The notes: generated by a model from the letters alone, not told the origin. 64,000 nt of DNA from Polymorphobacter fuscus (GCF_011927825.1 NZ_JAATJI010000001.1:1116001-1180000), one strand, 5' to 3'. Counted from the first letter of the stretch, positions 1 through 9,784 are shown. Numbers and translations: made by a program.

Positions 1-1044
1 GCGATCTTCGGACAGCGCCGGCACCGCATCGCGGTCGACGCTGATCTCCAGCCCCGGCCACCAGTGGCGCAGATGCGCCGACAACGCCGCCAGGATGCGC
101 CCCGTCAGCGGCAGCAGCGTCAGCCGCCAAAGTGCCACATTGGCTTCCTTGTAATTGGCATAGGTCGCATCGCCGGGCAGGCCGAGCAGGAGCGGCGGCA
201 CCCCGAAGGCGAGCGCGATCTCCCGCGCCGCCGTGTCGCGCGCCCGGGCAAAATCCATCTCCGCCGGCGTCAGGCTCATCGCCTGCCAGCTCAGGCCGCC
301 TTCCAGCAGCATCGGCCGCCCGGCGTTGGCGGCGCCGCCGAAACCCGTTTCCATCTCGGCCCGCAACCGCTCGAACTGGTCGGGCGACAGGCTCGACCCG
401 TCACCCGGCTGGTACACCAGCGCCCCCGACGGCCGCGCCGCATTGTCGAGCAGCGCGCGGTTCCACTTCGCCGCGGCGTTGTGGACCTCCACCGCCCCCG
501 CCGCCGCGCCCAGGCAGCCGGCGCCATAATGGTCGTCGAGCGGGTGATAGCCGCGAATGTGCAGCAACCCCGCCCGGTCGCCCTGCGCCTGCGCCGGGTA
601 TCGCGTCACCGATGCCCCCGCCCGGTACAGATAGGCCGCCGGCCAACCCTGGCCATCGGCCTCCACCGTCACCCGCTCCGGCCGCAACGCGAACAGCGCC
701 GCCGGCAGGCCATCCGGCCCCGTCGCTGCCTCCACATAGGCATTGCCGTGCAGCAGCAACTGCGCCGCCAGCGTCTCCAGCAGCCCCGGGCCGGACGCCC
801 CGAACCCCGTCGACGCCAGCAGCGCCAGCGCCGCATGGCCGGGCGGGTTGGATACCAGCGGCGCCCCGCCCGCGCCTTCGCTGATCAACCGTATCGCCCG
901 CGCCGCCACCGGATTGGCGAGGTACGAATCGCGCACCTGCGCCTCATACCCCCGCGCCCCGTCCCCGCTCTGGAACGGCGTCGCCCAGGTCGGAATGCGC
1001 GGGCCCGGCGCAGCACTTTTGGTCCGCCAGAATGGCAGTTTCAT
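1..1044 (-). CDS. HK97-family phage/GTA portal protein, C-terminus beyond window
   Basis: Portal proteins form the dodecameric ring at the capsid vertex through which DNA is packaged by the terminase. The frame is open for 348 codons from an ATG at 1044 (preceded by AGGAGAG) to the window edge, so the C-terminus is missing. The translation begins MKLPFWRTKS and contains typical HK97 portal stretches such as NPVAARAIRLISEGAGG, LLETLAAQLLLHGNAY and HIRGYHPLDDHYGAG. It lies 85 bp downstream of the large terminase on the same strand, which matches head-gene order in HK97-like phages and alphaproteobacterial gene transfer agents (genes g2-g3). Prophage versus GTA cannot be decided from three genes. 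Confidence 0.88.
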   Translation of the reverse strand, partial: MKLPFWRTKSAAPGPRIPTWATPFQSGDGARGYEAQVRDSYLANPVAARAIRLISEGAGGAPLVSNPPGHAALALLASTGFGASGPGLLETLAAQLLLHGNAYVEAATGPDGLPAALFALRPERVTVEADGQGWPAAYLYRAGASVTRYPAQAQGDRAGLLHIRGYHPLDDHYGAGCLGAAAGAVEVHNAAAKWNRALLDNAARPSGALVYQPGDGSSLSPDQFERLRAEMETGFGGAANAGRPMLLEGGLSWQAMSLTPAEMDFARARDTAAREIALAFGVPPLLLGLPGDATYANYKEANVALWRLTLLPLTGRILAALSAHLRHWWPGLEISVDRDAVPALSEDR

Positions 1045-1129
1045 GTCGCTCTCCTTTGACGGGAAAAGGGCCTCCGGCGGGCAGGGCCGGCGGCCCTGCA
1101 CCCATTCATTCTGTTTTCGGCGGCGATGC

Positions 1130-2452
1130 CTACAACCCCCGCACCCCCGGCCGTGCCGGCCGATCGCCCAGCATCAGCGCCGTCAGCGCCCACACCAGCG
1201 CATCCGCCCGGTCGGGCGACGCCCCCGGCCCGGCATAGACGCCGCTGGCGAGCAGCCCGCACAGCTGGTCCTCCAGCGCCGGAAACGCCCCGACATGGAC
1301 GACACGTCCTTCACCATATAGGCTCGCCACCGGCTCGGCCCTTGCCACCTTGCCGCGCGCCGCGCGCACCGCCTGCACCGGCAGCGCCGTGTCGATAGCC
1401 TTCAGCACCGCCGTCACCATGTCGCCGCCGTTGTTGACCTCGGCGACCACCTTGTCGGCGCCCCATCGCTCCGCCGCCGCCACCACCGCCCGCGCCCAGC
1501 CTTCCGGCCGCACGCCCGCCACGCTGGCATCGGCGAGCACATGGCCCAGGCCATCGGCGCCCAGCCCCACCGCCACGATCCCGCAAACACCATTGGCACC
1601 GCCCGCCGGCGGATCGACCCCGATGATGATCCGCACCAGCGCCGGCACAACGCTTCGCCGCTGCCGCTCGATCAGCGCCCGGGTCCACAGCGCCCCGGCA
1701 ATGTCGTCGACGATTTCGCCCTCCAGCTCCTGCCGCCCGGTGGCCGAGCCGCCATAGCGCCGCTGCAGCGTGTCGATGAACGTCGCCGACAGATTGGCGG
1801 CGTTGTCGCGCATGGCCCCGCGCGTCACCACCACCCCGGGTTCGCCCAGCAAATCCTTCAACCAGGCGAAGGGCAGCGGCGTCGTCGTCAGCAACAGCCG
1901 CGGGTGCGCCCCCAGCCGCGTCGCCAGCCGCAAATTGGTCAGCGTCGCTTCGGCGCGCGGCCAGTGGGCGAATTCATCGCCCCAGGCAAAATCGAACTGC
2001 CCGCCGCGCAAGGCATCGGGCTCGCCACCCGAAAACAGCCGCGCCTGCGATCCGTTCGCCCAATCGAGCTGCTTCAGGCTGGGCGTGAAGGTCACGTCGC
2101 CGCCGGGCGGCACCCGCGCCAACAGGCCGGATTCGCCCTCCACCATCACCGCCCGCGCCACATCGAGGCTCGTCGCCACCAGCGCAAAGCGCCGCGGCCG
2201 CGTTTCGGCCAGCGCATGCACCCATTCCGCCCCGGCATGCGTCTTGCCGAAACCGCGCCCGGCGAGAATGGCCCAGATCGACCAGTCCCCCGCCGGCGGC
2301 CGCTGTGCCGGCCGCAGGCTGCCCGCCGCCGACAACGCCGCGAGCAGCGCCGCCTCGTCATGCCGGCGCAGCAGCCGCCGCCGCGCCGCCGCGTCCGCCC
2401 CGCGCCAGATCTCCGCCAGCGAGCGCGGGTCATCCTTCAGGCGATCAGCCAT
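1130..2452 (-). CDS. Terminase large subunit (DNA-packaging ATPase/nuclease), GTA or phage type
   Basis: The 440-aa product is the packaging motor that pumps DNA into proheads and cuts it. The N-terminal ATPase shows Walker A AGRGFGKT at residues 64-71 and a Walker B-like FAWGDE near 155-160. The C-terminal half looks like the RNase H-fold nuclease, with IIIGVDPPAGG, VVAEVNNGG and a final DRADALVWAL carrying acidic residues. The ATG at 2452 has GGGAGGCG upstream. It sits between the small-terminase candidate (49-bp gap) and the portal gene. Length and motifs fit the family found as g2 in alphaproteobacterial gene transfer agents and in HK97-like prophages. Confidence 0.9.
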   Translation of the reverse strand: MADRLKDDPRSLAEIWRGADAAARRRLLRRHDEAALLAALSAAGSLRPAQRPPAGDWSIWAILAGRGFGKTHAGAEWVHALAETRPRRFALVATSLDVARAVMVEGESGLLARVPPGGDVTFTPSLKQLDWANGSQARLFSGGEPDALRGGQFDFAWGDEFAHWPRAEATLTNLRLATRLGAHPRLLLTTTPLPFAWLKDLLGEPGVVVTRGAMRDNAANLSATFIDTLQRRYGGSATGRQELEGEIVDDIAGALWTRALIERQRRSVVPALVRIIIGVDPPAGGANGVCGIVAVGLGADGLGHVLADASVAGVRPEGWARAVVAAAERWGADKVVAEVNNGGDMVTAVLKAIDTALPVQAVRAARGKVARAEPVASLYGEGRVVHVGAFPALEDQLCGLLASGVYAGPGASPDRADALVWALTALMLGDRPARPGVRGL

Positions 2453-2501
2453 GCGTGTCGCCTCCCTCGTCTTGAATGTCAGTGCCTATGGCTGGCGGAC
2501 G

Positions 2502-2972
2502 TCAGCCGCTCGCCACACGATGTCCCCGCGCCGGCGCCGCCCGAGGCCCCGCCCGCGCCGCCACCTCCGGCCGCGCCAGCGCCGCGATCTCGGCACGCAG
2601 CCGCGCCACCGCCGCGCCATCGACCGGCCGCCCGCGCGCCGCCGCCGGTCCCGGCCGCCGCTGCAACGCCGCCAGCACCAGCTTGTTGTCGGCCGCGGCC
2701 GGCGCCGCCCCGGCCTCCGCCTCGCGCGCCGCCGCCGCCCGCGCCGCCGCCAGCAGCCCGGCGAGCAACTGGCTTTCCAGCTGTTCCCACGCCAGCTCGA
2801 TCGCCCGCACCCAGGCCGCGGCGAAATCCGCATCGGCATCGCGCATCCGGAACGCATCCTCCATGGACCGCCCGACCGCCTTCGCCGCCGCCAACGGATC
2901 CCCCGTCTCGATCAGTCTGGAAATGAACGCCCGGCGCTCCCGCACCAGCCAATACCACCGCGGCCTGGTCAT
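2502..2972 (-). CDS. Putative small terminase subunit / GTA g1-like protein
   Basis: The 156-aa product starts at an ATG with a strong GGGAGGGG ribosome site. Its first 60 residues contain a helix-turn-helix-like stretch (ISRLIETGDPLAAAKAVGRS, then FAAAWVRAIELAWEQ) resembling the DNA-binding part of small terminases and other phage HTH proteins. The rest is Ala/Arg-rich and low in complexity. Its position immediately before the large terminase and portal, all on the minus strand, supports a role in recognising DNA for packaging. The assignment rests mainly on context and the HTH-like segment; it could be an unrelated phage regulator. Confidence 0.6.
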   Translation of the reverse strand: MTRPRWYWLVRERRAFISRLIETGDPLAAAKAVGRSMEDAFRMRDADADFAAAWVRAIELAWEQLESQLLAGLLAAARAAAAREAEAGAAPAAADNKLVLAALQRRPGPAAARGRPVDGAAVARLRAEIAALARPEVAARAGPRAAPARGHRVASG

Positions 2973-3001
2973 CGGCCCCTCCCTCGAACAGCGCCCATGA
3001 A

Positions 3002-3034
3002 AACGGCCACCGGATGCCTGTCCCGGTGGCCGTT
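3002..3034 (-). terminator. Terminator-like hairpin in the leader of the terminase genes
   Basis: A perfect 12-bp inverted repeat (AACGGCCACCGG / CCGGTGGCCGTT) with a 9-nt loop. Read on the minus strand it is followed by TTTTCATGG, so it resembles a short rho-independent terminator. It lies 29 bp before the small-terminase start and downstream of the candidate promoter at 3066-3094, which is the layout of an attenuator. It could instead terminate transcription arriving from the Ntn-hydrolase gene. Confidence 0.6.
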
Positions 3035-3065
3035 CCCTGTCGGCGGATTTCTGAAGCGTGCCGAA

Positions 3066-3094
3066 TCTCTAACCTAAAGCGTTGCGCTTGTCAA
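3066..3094 (-). promoter_or_regulatory. Candidate sigma70-type promoter for the terminase operon
   Basis: On the minus strand a perfect TTGACA at 3094-3089 is followed 17 bp later by TAGAGA at 3071-3066. The -35 is ideal and the -10 is weak (three of six consensus positions). The expected start of transcription falls near 3058, just before the hairpin at 3002-3034. Confidence 0.4.
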
Positions 3095-3325
3095 CATATA
3101 ATATCCGATATGGTTCGCAGTGTATCAGCGTCGCCGTAAGGGAGTGTGCTGGTGCAAAGCCAGCATTCAGCAGCGAGCGCTCGGCGGCAAGCCGGAATCA
3201 ACTGCCCATACAGGGAATAGGAGCCGATTCACGCCTTCTCTCAGGGCACCACAGTTATGTTTTCCGATTTCAATGTGTAGGCAAGATTAGAGGCGACACA
3301 AAAGACGCGCCGGCGCAAGCAGGAC

Positions 3326-4261
3326 TTAGCGCGGCGGCCACGTCTTTCGGACTTGAGTGTCTATTGCTATCAACCGCCCATGACGATCGTGCGGCTTCTC
3401 CGTAGCATTGAAAAATCGGACTGTTGGATAACCTTCAATGCTGACGTAGGTTGAAAGCATCGTCGGAGATTGGGTCATCGTATGGAACAACAACCAAGGA
3501 CAAAATACTGTATTCAGAGAGGCGGGTTGCTGAGAAAAAGTGACAGGATTCGTCTTTGGAATTCCCCGGAAAAATTCTACCGATATATTGCCGCCATTCG
3601 GATTTATTGCCACCACGTTTACATCATCGCCAATGTAGGCAGATTCTGCGGAGCATTTCTGAATAAACTTTGCTACTCGTTTAGCCCCAACTCTTTCACT
3701 ATCTACATCCACCTCCAAGTACGTTTCCGCAATTAATTTACGAATGGATTCTTCCGTTGGAACATTACCAATCATTTCGAAGGCAGTCCTGTTCGGGACA
3801 TTTCCGAAAGGTTTAGGTGAATTAGCAGCATATTTCCAACCTTTTGACCATTTATGAAGTAGTGGCGTATCTATGCTACCCTTTCGCCAGAAACCTGCGA
3901 ATATGAGCTGACATTGGGTGATTTTTGGCTCCGACTCGATACATTTCTTCAAATGAAACGATATATACGCAGCACTTCGGAGTTTTCGAGGATCATGAAA
4001 AATAGTAGCGGTTCCCCACGATATTTCCGGTGCTGGCATTAAGTCGTGTATAATCTTTGCTAGCCATTGGTCCATTGGCTGGCCATCGACATATGCTGTC
4101 CCGGAATATCCAAGAATAAATAGCGCATCAAACGCTTGAATGATGAGCATTTTGTTCTCGTGCTCATCAAAGCGTTCAACTTGGCTTGCGGACTGCAGAG
4201 TGGTCAGGCGATCCGCTGCCATATAGATCACCTCCTCATAGCCAGCCAGCACCAGCGTCAT
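3326..4261 (-). CDS. Proteasome/HslV-like Ntn-hydrolase family candidate in an A+T-rich patch
   Basis: The 311-aa product is read from an ATG at 4261 with GGAAAGGA upstream; the frame stays open further upstream only across the crotonase gene, which is a shadow. The N-terminus MTLVLAGYEEVIYMAADRL resembles proteasome beta/HslV-like Ntn-hydrolases: a Thr directly after Met1, an Asp at about mature position 16, a Lys at about 36 (HENKMLII) and a glycine-rich ILGYSGTAY stretch. These match in spacing the Thr1/Asp17/Lys33 catalytic set of the proteasome. The C-terminal 200 residues are unfamiliar to me. Codons end in A/T far more often than in the neighbours, suggesting transfer. Substrate and role are unknown; the family call is inference from the first 60 residues. 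Confidence 0.5.
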   Translation of the reverse strand: MTLVLAGYEEVIYMAADRLTTLQSASQVERFDEHENKMLIIQAFDALFILGYSGTAYVDGQPMDQWLAKIIHDLMPAPEISWGTATIFHDPRKLRSAAYISFHLKKCIESEPKITQCQLIFAGFWRKGSIDTPLLHKWSKGWKYAANSPKPFGNVPNRTAFEMIGNVPTEESIRKLIAETYLEVDVDSERVGAKRVAKFIQKCSAESAYIGDDVNVVAINPNGGNISVEFFRGIPKTNPVTFSQQPASLNTVFCPWLLFHTMTQSPTMLSTYVSIEGYPTVRFFNATEKPHDRHGRLIAIDTQVRKTWPPR

Positions 4262-4296
4262 AGCGTTCCTTTCCGACGTCGGATTTATGCTTGACC

Positions 4297-5193
4297 CTAC
4301 CGATACACCTCCGCCTCCCACCACGGATAAAAATCCGGCATGTCGGAACTGACCTTGTCCGGATAGACCGGCGGCCGCTTTTCCAAAAACGACACCACGC
4401 CTTCCTTCGCGTCCCCCGCCCGGCCGCGGGCATAGATGGCGCGCGAATCGAGCCGGTGCGCGTCCCAGGGGCTGGCGGCGCCGGCCATGCGCCACAGCAT
4501 CTGCCGCGTCATCGCCACCGAGACCGGCGCGGTGTTCTCGGCGATTTCCAGCGCCAGCGCCCGCGCCGCCGGCAGCAGGTCCTCGCCCGCATGGACCGAG
4601 CGGACCAGCCCGCCCTTCAAGGCTTCCTCGGCGCCGAACACCCGGCCGGTCATGCACCATTCGAGCGCCTGCGGCAGGCCGACGAGTTTCGACAGGAACC
4701 ACGACGACCCCGCCTCCGGCACGATGCCCCGGCGCGCGAACACGAAGCCGAAGCGCGCCGTGTCGGACGCCATCCGCACGTCCATCGCCAGCTGCATCGT
4801 CACGCCGATTCCCACGGCGGGACCATTTACGGCGGCAATGATCGGCTTCAGCGACGCGAAAATCCGCATCGTCACCCGCCCGCCGCCATCGCGCACCGCC
4901 GGGTCGCTGTAATCGATGCTGCCATCGTCGCGCACCGGGCCACCGCGCCCGCCGCCCAGCTTTTCATAATCGAACGTCGCCGCCCCGGCGCTCAGATCCG
5001 CCCCGGCGCAGAAGGCGCGCCCGCGCCCGGTGACGATCACCGCCCGCACCGCATCATCGGCATCGGTGATGTCGATCGCCGCGATCAGCTCCTCCATCAT
5101 CGTGCCGGTAAAGGCATTGAGCTTGGCCTCGCGGTCGAGCGTGATCGTCGCGATCGGCCCGTCGATGTCGAGCGCGATCTGGGTAAAGGTCAT
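4297..5193 (-). CDS. Enoyl-CoA hydratase/isomerase (crotonase) family protein
   Basis: The 298-aa crotonase-fold enzyme probably hydrates 2-enoyl-CoA thioesters in beta-oxidation or a related acid pathway. It shows the oxyanion-hole segments VTGRGRAFCAGADLS and AAVNGPAVGIGVTMQLAMD and the following RRGIVPEAGSSWFL, which carries the acidic catalytic position used by hydratases. Two adjacent ATGs are possible (5196 and 5193); AAAGGA is better spaced for 5193. It follows the thiolase gene on the same strand, separated by a repeat element, and precedes the Ntn-hydrolase candidate by 35 bp. The exact acyl substrate is not evident. Confidence 0.88.
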   Translation of the reverse strand: MTFTQIALDIDGPIATITLDREAKLNAFTGTMMEELIAAIDITDADDAVRAVIVTGRGRAFCAGADLSAGAATFDYEKLGGGRGGPVRDDGSIDYSDPAVRDGGGRVTMRIFASLKPIIAAVNGPAVGIGVTMQLAMDVRMASDTARFGFVFARRGIVPEAGSSWFLSKLVGLPQALEWCMTGRVFGAEEALKGGLVRSVHAGEDLLPAARALALEIAENTAPVSVAMTRQMLWRMAGAASPWDAHRLDSRAIYARGRAGDAKEGVVSFLEKRPPVYPDKVSSDMPDFYPWWEAEVYR

Positions 5194-5207
5194 CATGGTC
5201 CTTTCTT

Positions 5208-5327
5208 CCCTCTCCCCCTGCGGGAGAGGGCGACTCGCGAAGCGAGCGGGGTGAGGGGTTGTCGTCCACCGACCCCTCACCCCGGGCCGGCTTCGCCGTC
5301 TCTCGCCCTCTCCCGCCAGGGGAGAGG
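5208..5327. repeat. BIME-like pair of palindromic repeats (CCCTCTCCC family)
   Basis: Two copies of a CCCTCTCCC...GGGAGAGG palindrome face each other around 5259-5273, flanked by GGGTGAGGGGT / ACCCCTCACCC. The same family occurs as a single palindrome at 9757-9780 and as another facing pair at 13302-13440. Such elements are extragenic and of the REP/BIME type; here the pair lies between the thiolase and crotonase genes and may act on mRNA stability or termination. No transposase for it is in the window. Confidence 0.8.
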
Positions 5328-5329
5328 CT

Positions 5330-6508
<1,179 letters not shown>

Positions 6509-6635
6509 GGCAAAAGGCTCCCGGTCGGCATCGATTTTCGGTCCACCGGACTTTACGCCAAAGCCGCGCCCCGGCAATGACGCGGAATTGAGAGGGGGGA
6601 TCGCCCCCCGGCGGACGACCCCGAGGGAATTGCAC

Positions 6636-8105
6636 ATGCGGCCGATAGCGTTTCTGATGACCGCACTGCTCATCACCACCAGCGTCGCCGCGCCCGCCGC
6701 CCCGGCCAAGCCGCCGGCAAAGGCAACCGCCAAGGCCAGCACCAAGCCGGCGGCCAAGCCGGCGACCAAGGCTGCGGCGAAACCTGCGGCAAAACCCGCC
6801 GCAAAACCCGCCGCCGTCGCCGCGCTGCCCGACACGCCCGAAATCGCCCAGTTGCGCCGCGCCTATCGCTTCGCCTTCCCCATCTATCAGCTGATGGCGA
6901 CGCGCACCGCCCAGCTCGATCGCGCCAAGGCGGCCGGTATCCCCAATGCCGTCAACGTCATCCTGCCGCGGGTTACGCTGGCGGATGCCACCACCCGCGA
7001 CGTGACGACGCCGAACAACGACACGCTCTACGGCAGCGCTTGGCTCGACCTGGCGGGCGGCCCGGTCATCCTCACCGTGCCGTCGCTGCCCGGCCGCTAC
7101 AATTCGGCGGCGCTGATGTCGATCCAGACCGACAACACCGCGATATTGGGCACCCGCAGCGGCGGGCAGGAAGGGCGCTACGCCATCGTCGGCCCCGGTT
7201 ACCAGGGCGCGACGCCCGAAGGCACGACCCTGGTGCGCAGCGCCAGCAACGATGCCTGGCTGCTCATCCGCGTCCTCGTCAACGGCCCGCGCGATGTCGC
7301 GGCCGCTGCCAAGGCGCTCGGCGGCTTCACGCTCGATACCGCCGAAGGCCGCACCGCCCCGGTGCCGACCAAGGTCGCGGCGCCGGCAAAGCCCGGTGCC
7401 GAAACCTTCCTCGCCGTCGTCAACGAAGCGCTGGTCCGTTCGGCGAGCGCCGATGCGCTGGCGGCGCGCGCCGCGCCGCACGCCGTGCTCGGCATCGGCA
7501 CCGGCTGGGCGCAGCTGAACCCCGAACAGCGCAGCCTGTGGACGAAATCGCTGCCGGCGCTCAACGCCGAACTGCGCAAGCGCGTCGCCGACGCCGGCGA
7601 CCTGGTCAACGGCTGGTCCTACCCGCCGCTGGCGATGGGCGAGTTCGGCGACGACGACGATCTGCGCGCGCTGGTCGCGCTCGGCGGCCTCGGCGCGCTG
7701 CCGCGGACGGAGGCCATGTACCTGACGGCGCGCAGCGATGCCGCCGGCGCGCTGCTCGATGGGTCAAAGGCCTATACCGCAACGCTGCCGCCCAACCTGC
7801 CGATCGGCGGTTTCTGGTCGATGACGATGTATGCGCAGGATGCCGATGGCCGGCTGTTCTTCGTTCCCAACGCGCTCGACCGCTTCGCCATCGGCGATCG
7901 CTCGCCCGAAATGCGCCCCAACCGCGACGGCAGCATCGACATCTTCATCCAGCCGACGTCGCCCAGCGGCGAACGCGTCGTCAACTGGCTGCCGGCGCCC
8001 AAGGGCAAGTTCGTCCTGATCTTCCGCGCCTATCTGCCCCAGGCGCCCTTCCTCGACGGCAGCTTCCGCCTGCCGCCGGTGGCGGTGACGGAGCTGATCG
8101 AATGA
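6636..8105 (+). CDS. Exported DUF1254/DUF1214 domain protein with Lys-Pro-Ala linker
   Basis: The 489-aa protein begins with a likely signal peptide (MRPIAFLMTALLITTSVAA) followed by a low-complexity stretch of KPAAK-type repeats to about residue 65. The DUF1254 part contains the typical PNNDTLYGSAWLDL and a region on to about 210. The C-terminal DUF1214 part includes IGGFWSMTMYA and RPNRDGSIDIFIQP. The biochemical function of this family is not established. The stop codon overlaps the start of the ThDP enzyme (ATGA), so the two are probably co-translated. It is divergent from the thiolase gene across 127 bp. Confidence 0.88.
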   Translation: MRPIAFLMTALLITTSVAAPAAPAKPPAKATAKASTKPAAKPATKAAAKPAAKPAAKPAAVAALPDTPEIAQLRRAYRFAFPIYQLMATRTAQLDRAKAAGIPNAVNVILPRVTLADATTRDVTTPNNDTLYGSAWLDLAGGPVILTVPSLPGRYNSAALMSIQTDNTAILGTRSGGQEGRYAIVGPGYQGATPEGTTLVRSASNDAWLLIRVLVNGPRDVAAAAKALGGFTLDTAEGRTAPVPTKVAAPAKPGAETFLAVVNEALVRSASADALAARAAPHAVLGIGTGWAQLNPEQRSLWTKSLPALNAELRKRVADAGDLVNGWSYPPLAMGEFGDDDDLRALVALGGLGALPRTEAMYLTARSDAAGALLDGSKAYTATLPPNLPIGGFWSMTMYAQDADGRLFFVPNALDRFAIGDRSPEMRPNRDGSIDIFIQPTSPSGERVVNWLPAPKGKFVLIFRAYLPQAPFLDGSFRLPPVAVTELIE

Positions 8106-9754
8106 GCGGCAAAGTCGGCAAGCATGTCCTGCTCGACCTGCTGGCGTCGGAAGGCGTCGAGCTGATCTTCGGCAACCCCGGCACCACCGAACTGCCGCTG
8201 ATGGACGCGCTCGTGGTGGAAGATCGCATCCGCTACATCCTCGGCCTCAACGAAGTCGTCGTCCTGGGCATGGCCGATGGCTATGCGCAGGCAACGGGGC
8301 GGCTGGCGGTGTGCAGCCTCCATGCCGCCCCCGGCCTCGGCAACGCCATGGGGATGCTCTACAATGCGGCCAAGGCCGGCGCGCCGATCCTGGTGACGGC
8401 GGGGCAGCAGGACATGAGCATCCGCCTGACCGAACCGCTGCTGTGGGACGACCTCGCGACCATGGCGCGGCCGCTGTGCAAATGGTCGTTCGAAGTCGCG
8501 TCGCTGGCGGAACTGCCGCGCGCCATCCGCCGCGCCGCCAAACTGGCGCTGACGGCGCCGACCGGCCCGGTGTTCCTCTCCATCCCCGGCGACGTGCTGT
8601 CGGCGCTGGCGCCCGACGATCTCGACCTGCTCGCCCCCACCCGCATCGGCACGCGGCTGCGCGGCGACGCTGGCGCCATTGCGGCGGCCGCCGACCTGAT
8701 CCGCGCCAGCCAGTCGCCCGTCATCTTCGCCGGCGACGCCGTGGCGAAATCGGATGCCCATGCCGAACTGGCGGCGCTGGCCGAAGCCATCGGCGCGCCG
8801 GTCTATCTCGAAGGCATGGCCAATACGGCGGCCTTCCCCAGCAACCACCGCCTCTACGCCGGCACCGTGGCGCGGATGACGCCGGCGCTGCGCGCGCTGA
8901 TGGACGGGCATGATTTGCTGGTCAGCATCGGCGCCGACCTGATGACGCAAAGCCAGGCCACCGGCGTGGAAGCGCTGGCGCCCGGCACAAGCGTCGTCCA
9001 CCTCGACGACGAACCCTGGCAGATCGGCAAGAACTTCCCTGCCGACGCCGCCATCCAGGGCGACCCGAAAGCCACGCTGCCCGAACTGACCGCGCTGGTC
9101 GCCGATTGCGGCGCGCAGCGCAGCGCCGGCATCGCCGCCGACCTTTCGGCCAAAAAGGCGGCGCTGTTCGCCCGCGCCGACGCCATGGCCGACGCGCTGC
9201 CGCTGCAACCGCTGCCGGTGCTGAAACTCATCGGCGCGCTTCTCCCCGAAAACGCCATCGTCATCGAGGAATTGCTGTCGTCGGGGATGAACACCGTCCG
9301 CCATCTGGTGCCCGCCGTCCGGCCGGACAGCTGGTTCGGCATGCGCGGCGGCGGCATCGGCGTCGCCATCCCCCAGGCCGCCGGCATCGCGCTCGCCCAT
9401 CCCGACCGGCCGGTGGTGGTGCTCAGCGGCGATGGCAGCGCCATGTATTCGGCCGCCGCGCTGTGGACGCTGGCGCATTACCGGCTGCCGGTGGTGACGA
9501 TCATCTTCAACAACCGCGGCTACCGCATCCTCAAGCAGCGCACCCGCGCCATCGGCGGCCATTCGGCAGCGACCGACACCTATGTCGAAATGGACATCGA
9601 CAGCCCGGCGATCGATTTCCTCGCGCTGGCAACGGCGCATGGCGTTGCGGGCGTGCGGGCGGAAACCTTGGACGACGTGCGCGACGCCGTGACCGCCGCA
9701 CTGGCCAGCGATGCGCCCACCCTCATCGAAATCACCGTCGCCCGCGAACTCTGA
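8102..9754 (+). CDS. ThDP-dependent decarboxylase, benzoylformate decarboxylase-like
   Basis: The 550-aa enzyme belongs to the pyruvate oxidase/decarboxylase superfamily. It shows FGNPGTTELP near residue 23, a catalytic Glu51 (GLNEVVVLG), a His at about 74 (SLHAAPGLGNAMG) equivalent to the active-site His of benzoylformate decarboxylase, and the ThDP/Mg motif GDGSAMYS...IIFNN at about 443-471. The serine that benzoylformate decarboxylase uses in NPGS is Thr here. It overlaps the DUF1254 gene by 4 bp. Likely substrates are aromatic or branched 2-oxo acids; acetolactate synthase-like activity cannot be excluded. Confidence 0.85.
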   Translation: MSGKVGKHVLLDLLASEGVELIFGNPGTTELPLMDALVVEDRIRYILGLNEVVVLGMADGYAQATGRLAVCSLHAAPGLGNAMGMLYNAAKAGAPILVTAGQQDMSIRLTEPLLWDDLATMARPLCKWSFEVASLAELPRAIRRAAKLALTAPTGPVFLSIPGDVLSALAPDDLDLLAPTRIGTRLRGDAGAIAAAADLIRASQSPVIFAGDAVAKSDAHAELAALAEAIGAPVYLEGMANTAAFPSNHRLYAGTVARMTPALRALMDGHDLLVSIGADLMTQSQATGVEALAPGTSVVHLDDEPWQIGKNFPADAAIQGDPKATLPELTALVADCGAQRSAGIAADLSAKKAALFARADAMADALPLQPLPVLKLIGALLPENAIVIEELLSSGMNTVRHLVPAVRPDSWFGMRGGGIGVAIPQAAGIALAHPDRPVVVLSGDGSAMYSAAALWTLAHYRLPVVTIIFNNRGYRILKQRTRAIGGHSAATDTYVEMDIDSPAIDFLALATAHGVAGVRAETLDDVRDAVTAALASDAPTLIEITVAREL

Positions 9755-9756
9755 CC

Positions 9757-9780
9757 CCCTCTCCCGCCGGCGGGAGAGGG
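9757..9780. repeat. Single CCCTCTCCC-family palindrome between convergent genes
   Basis: A perfect 24-nt palindrome starting CCCTCTCCCGCCGG, placed in the 30-bp gap between two convergent stop codons (9754 and 9785). Same family as 5208-5327 and 13302-13440. Its location suits a bidirectional transcription-end structure. Confidence 0.8.
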
Positions 9781-9784
9781 CGCC

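Larger units (their letters stand above)
2973..3325. other. Intergenic leader upstream of the terminase operon
   Basis: About 350 bp without a convincing gene. It holds the candidate minus-strand promoter at 3066-3094 and the hairpin at 3002-3034, both described separately. From about 3070 rightward the base composition becomes A+T-richer, which continues into the gene at 3326-4261. A 107-codon plus-strand frame from a TTG at 3082 has no ribosome site and no recognisable similarity, so I do not call it. Confidence 0.6.

Noticed and set aside
3082..3405. A 107-codon plus-strand frame starting with TTG
   Set aside because: No ribosome site, no recognisable similarity, and it overlaps the promoter-like elements and the end of the Ntn-hydrolase gene.
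4262..4702. N-terminal extension of the Ntn-hydrolase frame
   Set aside because: This part overlaps the crotonase gene antiframe, is Arg/Gly-rich without pattern, and a good ribosome site and catalytic-like Thr occur at the ATG at 4261.
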